Below, one piece after another: positions 24,339 to 31,818 of a stretch of 61,135 nucleotides of DNA. The notes beneath the pieces are model-generated. The model saw nothing but the letters and a program-made list of their open reading frames with translations, ran no database searches and was not told the DNA's origin. Location: NCBI GenBank assembly GCA_043497085.1, contig JBIEKI010000022.1; one strand, written 5' to 3'. Source of the stretch: Thalassobacillus sp043497085 (GTDB lineage: Bacteria; Bacillota; Bacilli; Bacillales; Halobacillaceae). Position 1 is the stretch's first letter. Each line of letters begins with the position of its first letter. Made by a program: the position numbers and the translations under genes.

Positions 24339-24961
24339 TATGCAAGCACCTCCCCTGCTTTGTCAGCTGCTTCCTTCGTCAGGATCAGCTTGTCATGCGC
24401 CAACAAATCCAATACATTCAACTGATCGACAGTTACTGTCTTAGCATTAGGAATGTTGTTTGTTGAGCGAGTTACATTTTCGTCTTCATCCGCTGTGACG
24501 ATCAACGCTTTTGTGTTGACATCCAGAGCTTTTAGGACGTTGACTGCTTCTTTAGTCTTTGGAGCATCGAAAGAAAGAGACTCTAACACTACTACGTTTT
24601 CTTCGTTGATTTTAGAAGAAAGAGCAGAACGAAGTGCCAGACGGCGTACTTTCTTTGGAAGCTTATAGCTGTAGCTGCGTGGTGTAGGACCGAATACAGT
24701 TCCACCGCCAACCCATTGTGGGGAACGGATAGAACCTTGACGTGCACGTCCTGTACCTTTTTGACGCCATGGTTTACGGCCTCCGCCACTCACTTCTGAA
24801 CGATTCTTGACTTTGTGTGTGCCTTGACGCAAAGATGCGCGTTGCATAACTACTGCTTCATGTAGTACGTGTGTATTTGGCTCAATACCGAATACGGCAT
24901 CGTTCAATTCCACATCGCCTACCTGAGAGCCACTTTGGTTTAATAGTGCTACTTTAGGCAT
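24338..24961 (-). CDS. rplD: 50S ribosomal protein L4
   Basis: This 207-residue protein starts MPKVALLNQSGSQVGDVEL and carries the tunnel loop GGGRKPWRQKGTGRARQGS. In E. coli L4 also represses the S10 operon; no equivalent element could be shown here. It overlaps rplW by 1 nt. Confidence 0.98.
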   Translation of the reverse strand: MPKVALLNQSGSQVGDVELNDAVFGIEPNTHVLHEAVVMQRASLRQGTHKVKNRSEVSGGGRKPWRQKGTGRARQGSIRSPQWVGGGTVFGPTPRSYSYKLPKKVRRLALRSALSSKINEENVVVLESLSFDAPKTKEAVNVLKALDVNTKALIVTADEDENVTRSTNNIPNAKTVTVDQLNVLDLLAHDKLILTKEAADKAGEVLA

Positions 24962-24983
24962 GACTAATCCTCCCTTCCTTTAA

Positions 24984-25616
24984 TTATTTGCTAGCCTTGA
25001 TTGCACTTGAAATTTTAACGTAAGATTTTTTCGGGCCAGGTACATTACCTTTGATAAGCAACAAGTTGCGATCTACGTCCACTTGTACTACTTCAAGGTT
25101 TTGCAATGTCACTTGCTCATTACCCATTTGACCAGGAAGGTTTTTACCCTTGAATACACGCATTGGATCAATTACACCCATTGCCCCTGGACGACGGTGA
25201 TAACGAGAACCGTGTGTCATTGGTCCGCGGGATTGGTTGTGACGCTTGATTGCACCTTGGAAACCTTTACCCTTGGATGTTCCAGTGACATCAATGATGT
25301 CTCCAGCTTCGAAAATATCTACCTTAACCTCTTGACCTACTTCATAATCGTCAAGATTTACATTACGGATTTCACGAACGTAGCGCTTAGGGGTGGTGTT
25401 TGCTTTATCAGCATGTCCTTGCCCAGCTTTGTTCACGCGATTCTTCTTTTGATCAGCAAAGCCCAATTGTAGGGATTCATAACCGTCGTTTTCGATCGTC
25501 TTCTTTTGAAGAACAACGTTCGGCTCGGCTTGAACCACTGTAACTGGGATCAACTCGCCGTTTTCAGAGAAAACTTGAGTCATGCCGACTTTGCGTCCTA
25601 AGATTCCTTTCGCCAT
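24984..25616 (-). CDS. rplC: 50S ribosomal protein L3
   Basis: This 210-residue protein starts MAKGILGRKVGMTQVFSENG and contains the loop SRGPMTHGSRYHRRPGAMG reaching the peptidyl-transferase centre, then KGKNLPGQMGNEQVTLQNL. It lies 32 nt after rpsJ. One residue longer than I recall for B. subtilis. Confidence 0.98.
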   Translation of the reverse strand: MAKGILGRKVGMTQVFSENGELIPVTVVQAEPNVVLQKKTIENDGYESLQLGFADQKKNRVNKAGQGHADKANTTPKRYVREIRNVNLDDYEVGQEVKVDIFEAGDIIDVTGTSKGKGFQGAIKRHNQSRGPMTHGSRYHRRPGAMGVIDPMRVFKGKNLPGQMGNEQVTLQNLEVVQVDVDRNLLLIKGNVPGPKKSYVKISSAIKASK

Positions 25617-25648
25617 CCGTTACACCTCCTATTATTTTGAAAATACTA

Positions 25649-25957
25649 TTATAGTTTGATTTCGATATCTACACCAGATGGTAGATCCAAACGCATTAGT
25701 GAATCTACAGTTTGTGGCGTTGGATTAACGATGTCGATTAGACGTTTGTGTGTACGCATTTCAAATTGCTCACGAGCATCTTTGTACTTGTGCACCGCAC
25801 GCAAAACTGTGTAAATGCTTTTTTCTGTCGGAAGCGGGATTGGACCAGATACATTAGCACCTGAACGCTTCGCAGTGTCCACGATTTTTTCAGCGGATTG
25901 ATCAAGAATACGATGATCATACGCCTTTAAACGAATACGAATCTTCTCTTTTGCCAT
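25649..25957 (-). CDS. rpsJ: 30S ribosomal protein S10 (also NusE)
   Basis: This 102-residue protein (MAKEKIRIRLKAYDHRILDQ, SGANVSGPIPLPTEKSIYTV) is the first gene of the S10-spc-alpha operon and also acts in antitermination as NusE. The longest open frame adds 37 residues with no family similarity; the ATG at 25955-25957 follows AAGGAGGG by about 5 nt. Upstream is a 130-nt leader and a near-consensus promoter, so this operon is not dependent on the str operon. Confidence 0.98.
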   Translation of the reverse strand: MAKEKIRIRLKAYDHRILDQSAEKIVDTAKRSGANVSGPIPLPTEKSIYTVLRAVHKYKDAREQFEMRTHKRLIDIVNPTPQTVDSLMRLDLPSGVDIEIKL

Positions 25958-26092
25958 TATTTTCCCTCCTTTTCGCCCATTTTTTATAAATAGACTTTCT
26001 CCGCGAAAATTCCTCGACTCACCCGCCATGGCAAAGGGGCCGGGTGTGCCAACAACCTTTCGCTTCATCGCCTTTTATGACCAACATTATTC

Positions 26093-26121
26093 ATTATATA
26101 GAAGAATATTGGCGAATGCAA
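26093..26121 (-). promoter_or_regulatory. promoter of the S10 operon
   Basis: The minus strand has -35 TTGCAT (26116-26121), a 17-nt spacer and a perfect -10 TATAAT (26093-26098). The predicted start near 26086 gives a leader of about 130 nt before rpsJ. Confidence 0.82.
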
Positions 26122-26353
26122 GCATAAATTCAACGAATCTATGAAGCAACACTCAAATCATTATACAAACTTCTTTTGCTCATTTCAACCCTTTCTCCCA
26201 GTATGTTTCAAACTCTTCATAAGTAATACTTGGAAAGGAGTTTTTGACGAGTTTCTTCTATATAAATAGCAATGAATAACAGCGAGCTATGTTTATTCAA
26301 TTATAAGACCGAAAAGTCGAAGACTTGATTTCGAGATATTGTTGTGGAGAAAG

Positions 26354-26470
26354 GGTCGTTGGGGAACGACTCGCTTTCCACGGGCGTCCGCTGAGCCTCC
26401 TCGAGCTGACGCTCTGTGGGGTCTCATCTGGAACTCTTTTCCCGTAGGAGTCTCCCCGTTCCCCCACGCC
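26354..26470 (+). repeat. dispersed inverted-repeat element A
   Basis: This ~117-bp GC-rich element ends in related inverted sequences (GGTCGTTGGGGAACGAC at the left, CCGTTCCCCCACGCC at the right). Inside are CGCTTTCCACGGGC, TGAGCCTCCTCGAGCT, GGGGTCTCATC and CCCGTAGGAGTCTC. The same blocks occur in the same order in element B on the other strand. It resembles, from memory, a family of intergenic repeats common in Halobacillus-like genomes. It encodes no protein and looks like a MITE-type or structured-RNA repeat. Confidence 0.75.
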
Positions 26471-26610
26471 CCTTACCACATAAGATTATCGAAATTGCCT
26501 TTGAATGTCCTTACCTAATTTCGAGAAAAATCCCGTCATAACGAATTGATTGTGTTTTTTGCTTCTAAAGCACGCCATTTTTGAGAGGAGTTTCGAGGTA
26601 ACCATTGTAT

Positions 26611-26788
26611 GGTGGCTGGGAAAACGGTGAGACTCCTCGAAAATGCTACGCATTCTCTTCGTGCGGTGATTATTCAAGATGCAAATTCAAAGTCCTGTGG
26701 GATGAACATGATCGGTGAGATCCCGGAAGGCGAAGCTTGAGGAAGCTCACAACATGCCCACGGAAAGCGATCCGTTTTCCCAGCCGCC
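26611..26788 (-). repeat. dispersed inverted-repeat element B, interrupted
   Basis: Terminal inverted repeats GGTGGCTGGGAAAACGG (26611-26627) and CCGTTTTCCCAGCCGCC (26772-26788) differ at one base. Read on the minus strand the interior has CGCTTTCCGTGGGC, GAGCTTCCTCAAGCT, GGGATCTCACC and CCCACAGGA, parallel to element A. The block continuous in A (AGGAGTCTC) is split here by 55 bp (26638-26692) bounded by TCCT on both sides. Confidence 0.75.
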
Positions 26789-26892
26789 ATAATTGCAACC
26801 TAAAGTCTCAAAACTGTGTCTTCATGTAAAGGGAGCTTTAACTGTAAAATCAACCTTCAAGTGACAGATCGGTGAAACATATCGGAAGAAAC

Positions 26893-26926
26893 AAAAAAGA
26901 CAGCGATGCTAGATCGCTGTCTTTTT
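26893..26926 (-). terminator. terminator of the str operon (after tuf)
   Basis: The stem AAAAAGACAGCGAT / ATCGCTGTCTTTTT is a perfect 14-bp hairpin with a 5-nt loop and a T run, 17 nt after the tuf stop. Confidence 0.95.
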
Positions 26927-26942
26927 ATAGTTAATGTCGTTA

Positions 26943-28133
26943 TTACTCAGTGATTTCAGCAACAACGCCGGCGCCTACTGTACGGCCACCTTCACGGATA
27001 GAGAACTTAGTTCCATCTTCGATAGCGATTGGAGAGATAAGTTCAACTGTCATTTCAACGTTGTCACCAGGCATTACCATTTCTACTCCTTCTGGCAACT
27101 GGCAAACACCAGTTACGTCAGTTGTACGGAAGTAGAACTGTGGGCGATAGTTAGTGAAGAATGGAGTATGACGTCCACCTTCTTCTTTAGATAGTACATA
27201 AACTTCTGCACGGAACTTCGTGTGTGGAGTGATAGAACCTGGCTTAGCAAGTACTTGTCCACGGTTGATATCTTCACGGGATACACCACGAAGAAGTGCA
27301 CCGATGTTGTCACCAGCTTCTGCATAGTCAAGAAGCTTACGGAACATTTCAACACCAGTTACAGTTGTTTTCTTAGCTTCAGGCATTAGTCCGATGATTT
27401 CGATTTCGTCACCGACTTTAACTTGACCACGCTCTACACGGCCAGTTGCAACTGTACCACGACCAGTGATAGAGAATACGTCCTCTACTGGCATCATGAA
27501 TGGCTTGTCAGTGTCACGCTCTGGAGTTGGGATGTACTCATCAACAGCGTCCATTAGTTCGAAGATTTTAGCTTCGTACTCGTCGTCGCCTTCTAGGGCT
27601 TTAAGAGCTGAACCTTTGATTACTGGTACATCATCACCAGGGAATTCATATTCAGTCAATAGATCGCGAACTTCCATTTCTACTAGCTCAAGAAGCTCTT
27701 CGTCGTCTACCATGTCTGTTTTGTTTAGGAATACTACGATCGCAGGTACACCTACTTGACGAGAAAGAAGGATGTGCTCACGAGTTTGTGGCATTGGACC
27801 GTCAGCTGCAGATACAACCAGGATTGCACCGTCCATTTGAGCAGCACCAGTGATCATGTTTTTAACATAGTCAGCGTGGCCTGGGCAGTCAACGTGTGCA
27901 TAGTGACGAGTGTCAGTTTCATACTCAACGTGTGCAGTAGCGATTGTGATACCGCGCTCACGCTCTTCTGGAGCACCGTCAATCATGTCATAAGCCATTG
28001 CAGTACCTGAACCAGATTTCTTGTGAAGTACTGTAGTGATTGCTGCAGTTAGAGTTGTTTTACCATGGTCAACGTGTCCAATTGTACCAATGTTGACGTG
28101 GGACTTGGAACGATCAAATTTTTCTTTACCCAT
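26943..28133 (-). CDS. tuf: elongation factor Tu
   Basis: This 396-residue GTPase delivers aminoacyl-tRNA to the ribosomal A site. G1 GHVDHGKTT (about 18-26), G3 DCPGHADY, G4 NKTD and G5 GSALKAL are present, followed by the two beta-barrel domains. It is the last gene of the str operon, 129 nt after fusA, with its own possible promoter and a strong terminator. Confidence 0.99.
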   Translation of the reverse strand: MGKEKFDRSKSHVNIGTIGHVDHGKTTLTAAITTVLHKKSGSGTAMAYDMIDGAPEERERGITIATAHVEYETDTRHYAHVDCPGHADYVKNMITGAAQMDGAILVVSAADGPMPQTREHILLSRQVGVPAIVVFLNKTDMVDDEELLELVEMEVRDLLTEYEFPGDDVPVIKGSALKALEGDDEYEAKIFELMDAVDEYIPTPERDTDKPFMMPVEDVFSITGRGTVATGRVERGQVKVGDEIEIIGLMPEAKKTTVTGVEMFRKLLDYAEAGDNIGALLRGVSREDINRGQVLAKPGSITPHTKFRAEVYVLSKEEGGRHTPFFTNYRPQFYFRTTDVTGVCQLPEGVEMVMPGDNVEMTVELISPIAIEDGTKFSIREGGRTVGAGVVAEITE

Positions 28134-28195
28134 TTATAGTTCCTCCTTTAAATAAATAACAGATTGTTATGGTTTAACTTTTTTATAGGAAGCTC

Positions 28196-28218
28196 AGAAG
28201 CAACATATTGCTGCTTCT
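28196..28218 (-). promoter_or_regulatory. hairpin in the fusA-tuf gap
   Basis: The minus-strand stem AGAAGCA / TGCTTCT lies between the possible tuf promoter and the tuf SD. Without a T run it is unlikely to terminate; it may protect the 5' end of tuf mRNA. Confidence 0.4.
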
Positions 28219-28224
28219 AAGCCT

Positions 28225-28253
28225 ACAATATAATTTATACTTTATATAGTCAA
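28225..28253 (-). promoter_or_regulatory. possible tuf promoter
   Basis: The minus strand shows TTGACT (28248-28253) followed at 17 nt by TATTGT (28225-28230), or at 15 nt by TATATT (28227-28232). It lies just after the fusA stop and could raise tuf above fusA. Confidence 0.45.
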
Positions 28254-28262
28254 TAAAATCAA

Positions 28263-30341
28263 TTACTGACCGGCATTTTTCTTGATGATTTCATCAGAAA
28301 TGCTCTTCGGTACTTCTTCATAATGGTCAAAATGCATAGAGTAAGTTCCACGACCTTGTGTGTTGGAGCGCAACGCCGTTGCGTAACCGAACATCTCAGA
28401 TAGTGGTACGAATGCTTTAACCACTTGAGCTGAACCGCGAGCTTCCATTCCTTCTACACGGCCACGACGGGAAGTGACGTCACCCATGATATCACCCATG
28501 TATTCTTCAGGGATGACAACTTCCACTTTCATCAATGGCTCAAGAAGAACTGGCTTACACTTGTTCTTAGCTTCTTTAAGTGCCATGGAAGCGGCAACTT
28601 TAAACGCCATCTCGTTGGAGTCGACATCGTGGTAAGAACCATCATAAAGGGTTGCTTTGATGTCTACCATTGGATATCCGGCTAGTACACCATTTTCCAA
28701 GGATTCTTTAATACCTTGTTCTACGGAAGGAATGTACTCACGTGGAACGACACCACCGACGATTTTGTTTGTAAATTCAAATCCTGCGCCTTCTTCGTTA
28801 GGCTCAAATTTGACCCAAACGTGACCGTATTGACCACGACCACCAGACTGACGTACGAATTTACCTTCGACCTCTGCGCTGCCACGGAAGGTTTCACGAT
28901 AAGCAACCTGTGGAGCACCGATGTTTGCGTCTACTTTAAATTCACGGCGCAGACGATCAACAATGATGTCGAGGTGAAGCTCACCCATACCTTTGATGAT
29001 TGTTTGGCCAGTTTCCGTATCAGTCTCAGTTACGAATGTAGGATCTTCTTCTGCCAGTTTACCAAGGGCAACAGCCATTTTATCCTGGTCCGCTTTCGAC
29101 TTAGGCTCAATCGCAACGGAGATAACAGGCTCAGGGAATTCCATAGACTCAAGGATTACAAGACTTTTCTCGTCACACAATGTGTCACCAGTACCAGTAT
29201 CCTTCAGACCTACAGCACCCGCGATGTCCCCGGCATATACTTCAGAGATCTCTTCACGGGAGTTTGCGTGCATTTGCAGGATACGACCGACACGCTCACG
29301 CTTATCTTTCGTTGAGTTCTTCACGTAAGAACCGGCTTTTAAAGTTCCGGAATAAACACGGAAGAAAGTCAGTTTACCTACATACGGGTCTGTTGCAACC
29401 TTAAATGCCAAGGCAGAGAAAGGCTCTTTGTCATCCGCTTTACGGACAACTTCTTCTTCTGTTTGTGGAACGTGACCTTCGATTGGAGGTACATCCAATG
29501 GTGATGGAAGATAATCGATAACTCCATCAATCAATAGCTGGACACCTTTGTTTTTGAAGGCAGAACCACAGAATACAGGGTAGAATTCCACGCTAAGTGT
29601 TGCTTGACGGATAGCTGATCTCAATTCGTCATTAGTGACTTCTTCCCCTTCGAGGAATTTCATCATTAAGTCTTCATCAAAATCTGCTACAGCTTCAACC
29701 AACTTGCTGCGGTATTCTTCTGCTTGTTCTTTATGGCTGTCAGGAATTTCACGAGCTTCCGCACGTGTACCCAAATCATCCATGTAGTAGTATGCTTCCA
29801 TCGTTATCAAGTCGATGATTCCTTCGAAATCATCTTCTGCTCCGATTGGAAGCTGGACAGCTGCTGCATTTGCTCCAAGACGGTCTTTAAGTGTGCTTAA
29901 AGAGTAAAGGAAGTCTGCACCAATTTTGTCCATTTTGTTTACGAATACGATACGCGGAACGCCGTATGTCGTAGCTTGGCGCCATACTGTTTCTGTTTGA
30001 GGCTCAACACCTGATTGAGCATCAAGGACTGCTACGGATCCATCAAGTACACGAAGGGAACGTTCAACCTCTACTGTGAAGTCCACGTGTCCTGGTGTAT
30101 CAATGATGTTGATACGATGACCTTTCCATTGAGCAGTAGTAGCAGCGGATGTAATGGTGATACCGCGCTCCTGTTCCTGCTCCATCCAGTCCATTTGGGA
30201 AGCACCTTCGTGAGTTTCCCCAATTTTATGGATACGTCCTGTATAGAAAAGGATACGTTCAGTAGCAGTTGTCTTACCGGCATCGATGTGGGCCATGACA
30301 CCGATATTACGTGTTTTCTCCAAGGAGAATTCTCTAGGCAT
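28263..30341 (-). CDS. fusA: elongation factor G
   Basis: This 692-residue five-domain GTPase drives translocation and ribosome recycling. AHIDAGKTT (about 16-24), DTPGHVDF and NKMDK form the GTP site; later blocks include GGVVPREYIPSVEQGI (domain IV) and the C-terminal domain V. No fusidic-acid-type change could be judged by eye. It lies 45 nt after rpsG and is followed by tuf. Confidence 0.99.
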   Translation of the reverse strand: MPREFSLEKTRNIGVMAHIDAGKTTATERILFYTGRIHKIGETHEGASQMDWMEQEQERGITITSAATTAQWKGHRINIIDTPGHVDFTVEVERSLRVLDGSVAVLDAQSGVEPQTETVWRQATTYGVPRIVFVNKMDKIGADFLYSLSTLKDRLGANAAAVQLPIGAEDDFEGIIDLITMEAYYYMDDLGTRAEAREIPDSHKEQAEEYRSKLVEAVADFDEDLMMKFLEGEEVTNDELRSAIRQATLSVEFYPVFCGSAFKNKGVQLLIDGVIDYLPSPLDVPPIEGHVPQTEEEVVRKADDKEPFSALAFKVATDPYVGKLTFFRVYSGTLKAGSYVKNSTKDKRERVGRILQMHANSREEISEVYAGDIAGAVGLKDTGTGDTLCDEKSLVILESMEFPEPVISVAIEPKSKADQDKMAVALGKLAEEDPTFVTETDTETGQTIIKGMGELHLDIIVDRLRREFKVDANIGAPQVAYRETFRGSAEVEGKFVRQSGGRGQYGHVWVKFEPNEEGAGFEFTNKIVGGVVPREYIPSVEQGIKESLENGVLAGYPMVDIKATLYDGSYHDVDSNEMAFKVAASMALKEAKNKCKPVLLEPLMKVEVVIPEEYMGDIMGDVTSRRGRVEGMEARGSAQVVKAFVPLSEMFGYATALRSNTQGRGTYSMHFDHYEEVPKSISDEIIKKNAGQ

Positions 30342-30386
30342 GAATCTTTCTCCTTCCTGAATATAAGTTTTGTAGTTGGTTTGGCA

Positions 30387-30857
30387 TTACCAGCGGTAGT
30401 GAGCGAATGCTTTGTTCGCTTCTGCCATTTTGTGCATATCTTCGCGTTTCTTGACAGATGCACCTGTGTTGTTTGCTGCATCTAAAACTTCGTTAGCCAG
30501 GCGCTCTTCCATCGTTTTTTCTCCGCGCAGGCGTGAGTAATTTACGATGAAACGCAACCCTAGTGCTTGACGACGCTCTGGACGTACCTCAACTGGTACC
30601 TGGTAGTTTGAACCACCAACACGACGAGCGCGCACCTCAAGTACTGGCATAACATTTTTCATTGCTTGTTCGAAAACTTCCATAGGGTCATTACCGCTAC
30701 GTTCCTGAACAAGATCAAAAGCTTTATAAAGAATCTTCTGGGCTTTACCGCGTTGTCCGTCAACCATGATCTGGTTGATCAAACGAGTAACAAGTTTAGA
30801 TTTGTAAAGCGGATCTGGCAACACATCACGCTTAGCTACTGGACCTTTACGTGGCAT
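30387..30857 (-). CDS. rpsG: 30S ribosomal protein S7
   Basis: This 156-residue protein starts MPRKGPVAKRDVLPDPLYKS and has VEVRPERRQALGLRFIVNYS and the C-terminal MAEANKAFAHYRW. S7 nucleates the 30S head. The longer frame adds six residues overlapping the SD; the ATG at 30855-30857 is 7-8 nt after AAGGAGGG and fits family length. Confidence 0.98.
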   Translation of the reverse strand: MPRKGPVAKRDVLPDPLYKSKLVTRLINQIMVDGQRGKAQKILYKAFDLVQERSGNDPMEVFEQAMKNVMPVLEVRARRVGGSNYQVPVEVRPERRQALGLRFIVNYSRLRGEKTMEERLANEVLDAANNTGASVKKREDMHKMAEANKAFAHYRW

Positions 30858-30909
30858 ATGTCCCCCTCCTTCCATGATGAATTTTTATAATCAAGCCACT
30901 TTCAGGCTG

Positions 30910-31323
30910 TTATTTTTTAGGGCGCTTTGTTCCGTACTTAGAACGGCCTTGCATACGTCCTTCGACTCCTGCAGTATCAAGCGCACCACGAACGATGTGG
31001 TAACGCACACCTGGTAAGTCCTTTACACGTCCGCCACGGATAAGAACAACACTGTGCTCTTGCAGGTTGTGGCCGATACCAGGAATGTATGCAGTAACTT
31101 CGATACCGTTAGTCAAACGTACACGCGCATATTTACGCAATGCAGAGTTTGGTTTTTTCGGCGTCATTGTACCAACACGAGTACATACTCCACGTTTTTG
31201 CGGAGAAGACTGGTCTGTCAATGATTTTTTGAAGCTGTTGTAACCTTTATTCAACGCAGGAGAGTCGGATTTACGACCTTTGCTCACGCGTCCTTTACGA
31301 ACTAATTGGTTAATAGTAGGCAT
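30910..31323 (-). CDS. rpsL: 30S ribosomal protein S12
   Basis: This 137-residue protein starts MPTINQLVRKGRVSKGRKSD. The decoding-centre segments TPKKPNSALRK and GGRVKDLPGVRYH keep the lysines whose change gives streptomycin resistance, so this is a wild-type allele. First full ribosomal protein of the str operon, after rplGB. Confidence 0.98.
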   Translation of the reverse strand: MPTINQLVRKGRVSKGRKSDSPALNKGYNSFKKSLTDQSSPQKRGVCTRVGTMTPKKPNSALRKYARVRLTNGIEVTAYIPGIGHNLQEHSVVLIRGGRVKDLPGVRYHIVRGALDTAGVEGRMQGRSKYGTKRPKK

Positions 31324-31420
31324 GTTTTATGTCCTCCCTTCCTCACTTTTTCAATACCACACATCCAGGTGGTTCATAATAAGGCAAAAAACAAAGCTTT
31401 CGCGATTGACCGCCAAAACT

Positions 31421-31672
31421 TTATTGCTTTATCGCCACTGTAGCTGCACCGACATCAATGTCACAGGCTTCTCCCAGTTTTTTCATAGAATCAACCCGCT
31501 GGCAGGGAATGTTCAATTCTTCAGCCAGGCGCATTACTTTTTCTGTCACGTGCTGATCAGCATCATCAGCTACGAAGACTTCTTCCACTCCACCATTTTT
31601 CATGGCTTTTAGTGTCTGTTTCGTTCCAATAACGATATTAGAATTAGCCTGTGCTACTTTTTCATAAGACAT
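31421..31672 (-). CDS. rplGB: L7Ae-family ribosome-associated protein (YbxF type)
   Basis: This 83-residue protein of the L7Ae/L30e/Gadd45 family (NIVIGTKQTLKAMKNGGVEE, then VFVADDADQHVTEKVMRL) is expected to bind kink-turn RNA. In B. subtilis YbxF is associated with ribosomes in growing cells. It is the first gene after the str promoter, between rpoC and rpsL, as in B. subtilis. Confidence 0.94.
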   Translation of the reverse strand: MSYEKVAQANSNIVIGTKQTLKAMKNGGVEEVFVADDADQHVTEKVMRLAEELNIPCQRVDSMKKLGEACDIDVGAATVAIKQ

Positions 31673-31720
31673 TTAAGCATATCCTCCAAAGTAACAAGGA
31701 TAAATGGAAGCACCTTGATT

Positions 31721-31749
31721 ATATTATCACTCCCGGTTTTGCATGTCAA
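31721..31749 (-). promoter_or_regulatory. promoter of the str operon
   Basis: The minus strand has a perfect -35 TTGACA (31744-31749), a 17-nt spacer and -10 TAATAT (31721-31726), located in the rpoC-rplGB gap. The transcript would start near 31714. Confidence 0.85.
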
Positions 31750-31818
31750 CATTATTCGAGGTGATTTTTTTCAAGGCGCTTCCTGATTATTTACCCATGT
31801 TATTTGCTAACTTTGCAA

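Larger units (their letters stand above)
25958..26942. other. ~1 kb gene-free interval between tuf and rpsJ
   Basis: The str and S10 operons are usually close together in bacilli; here 985 bp separate them. From right to left the interval holds the tuf terminator (26893-26926), an unassigned stretch, interrupted repeat element B (26611-26788), about 140 bp of A/T-rich sequence, repeat element A (26354-26470), a further 230 bp with nothing recognisable, the S10 promoter (26093-26121) and the S10 leader. No convincing ORF or RNA gene is present. Confidence 0.85.

Noticed and set aside
26297..26479. 60-codon open frame on the minus strand inside repeat element A
   Set aside because: It has no SD, matches the repeat exactly, and its Ser/Arg-rich composition is that of a GC-rich repeat read in frame.
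28716..29315. 199-codon plus-strand frame opposite fusA
   Set aside because: It is antisense to a highly conserved gene with biased codon use. No promoter, SD or recognisable domain.
30910..31323. Possible streptomycin-resistance changes in rpsL
   Set aside because: Lysines in TPKKPNS and GRVKDLPG are unchanged.
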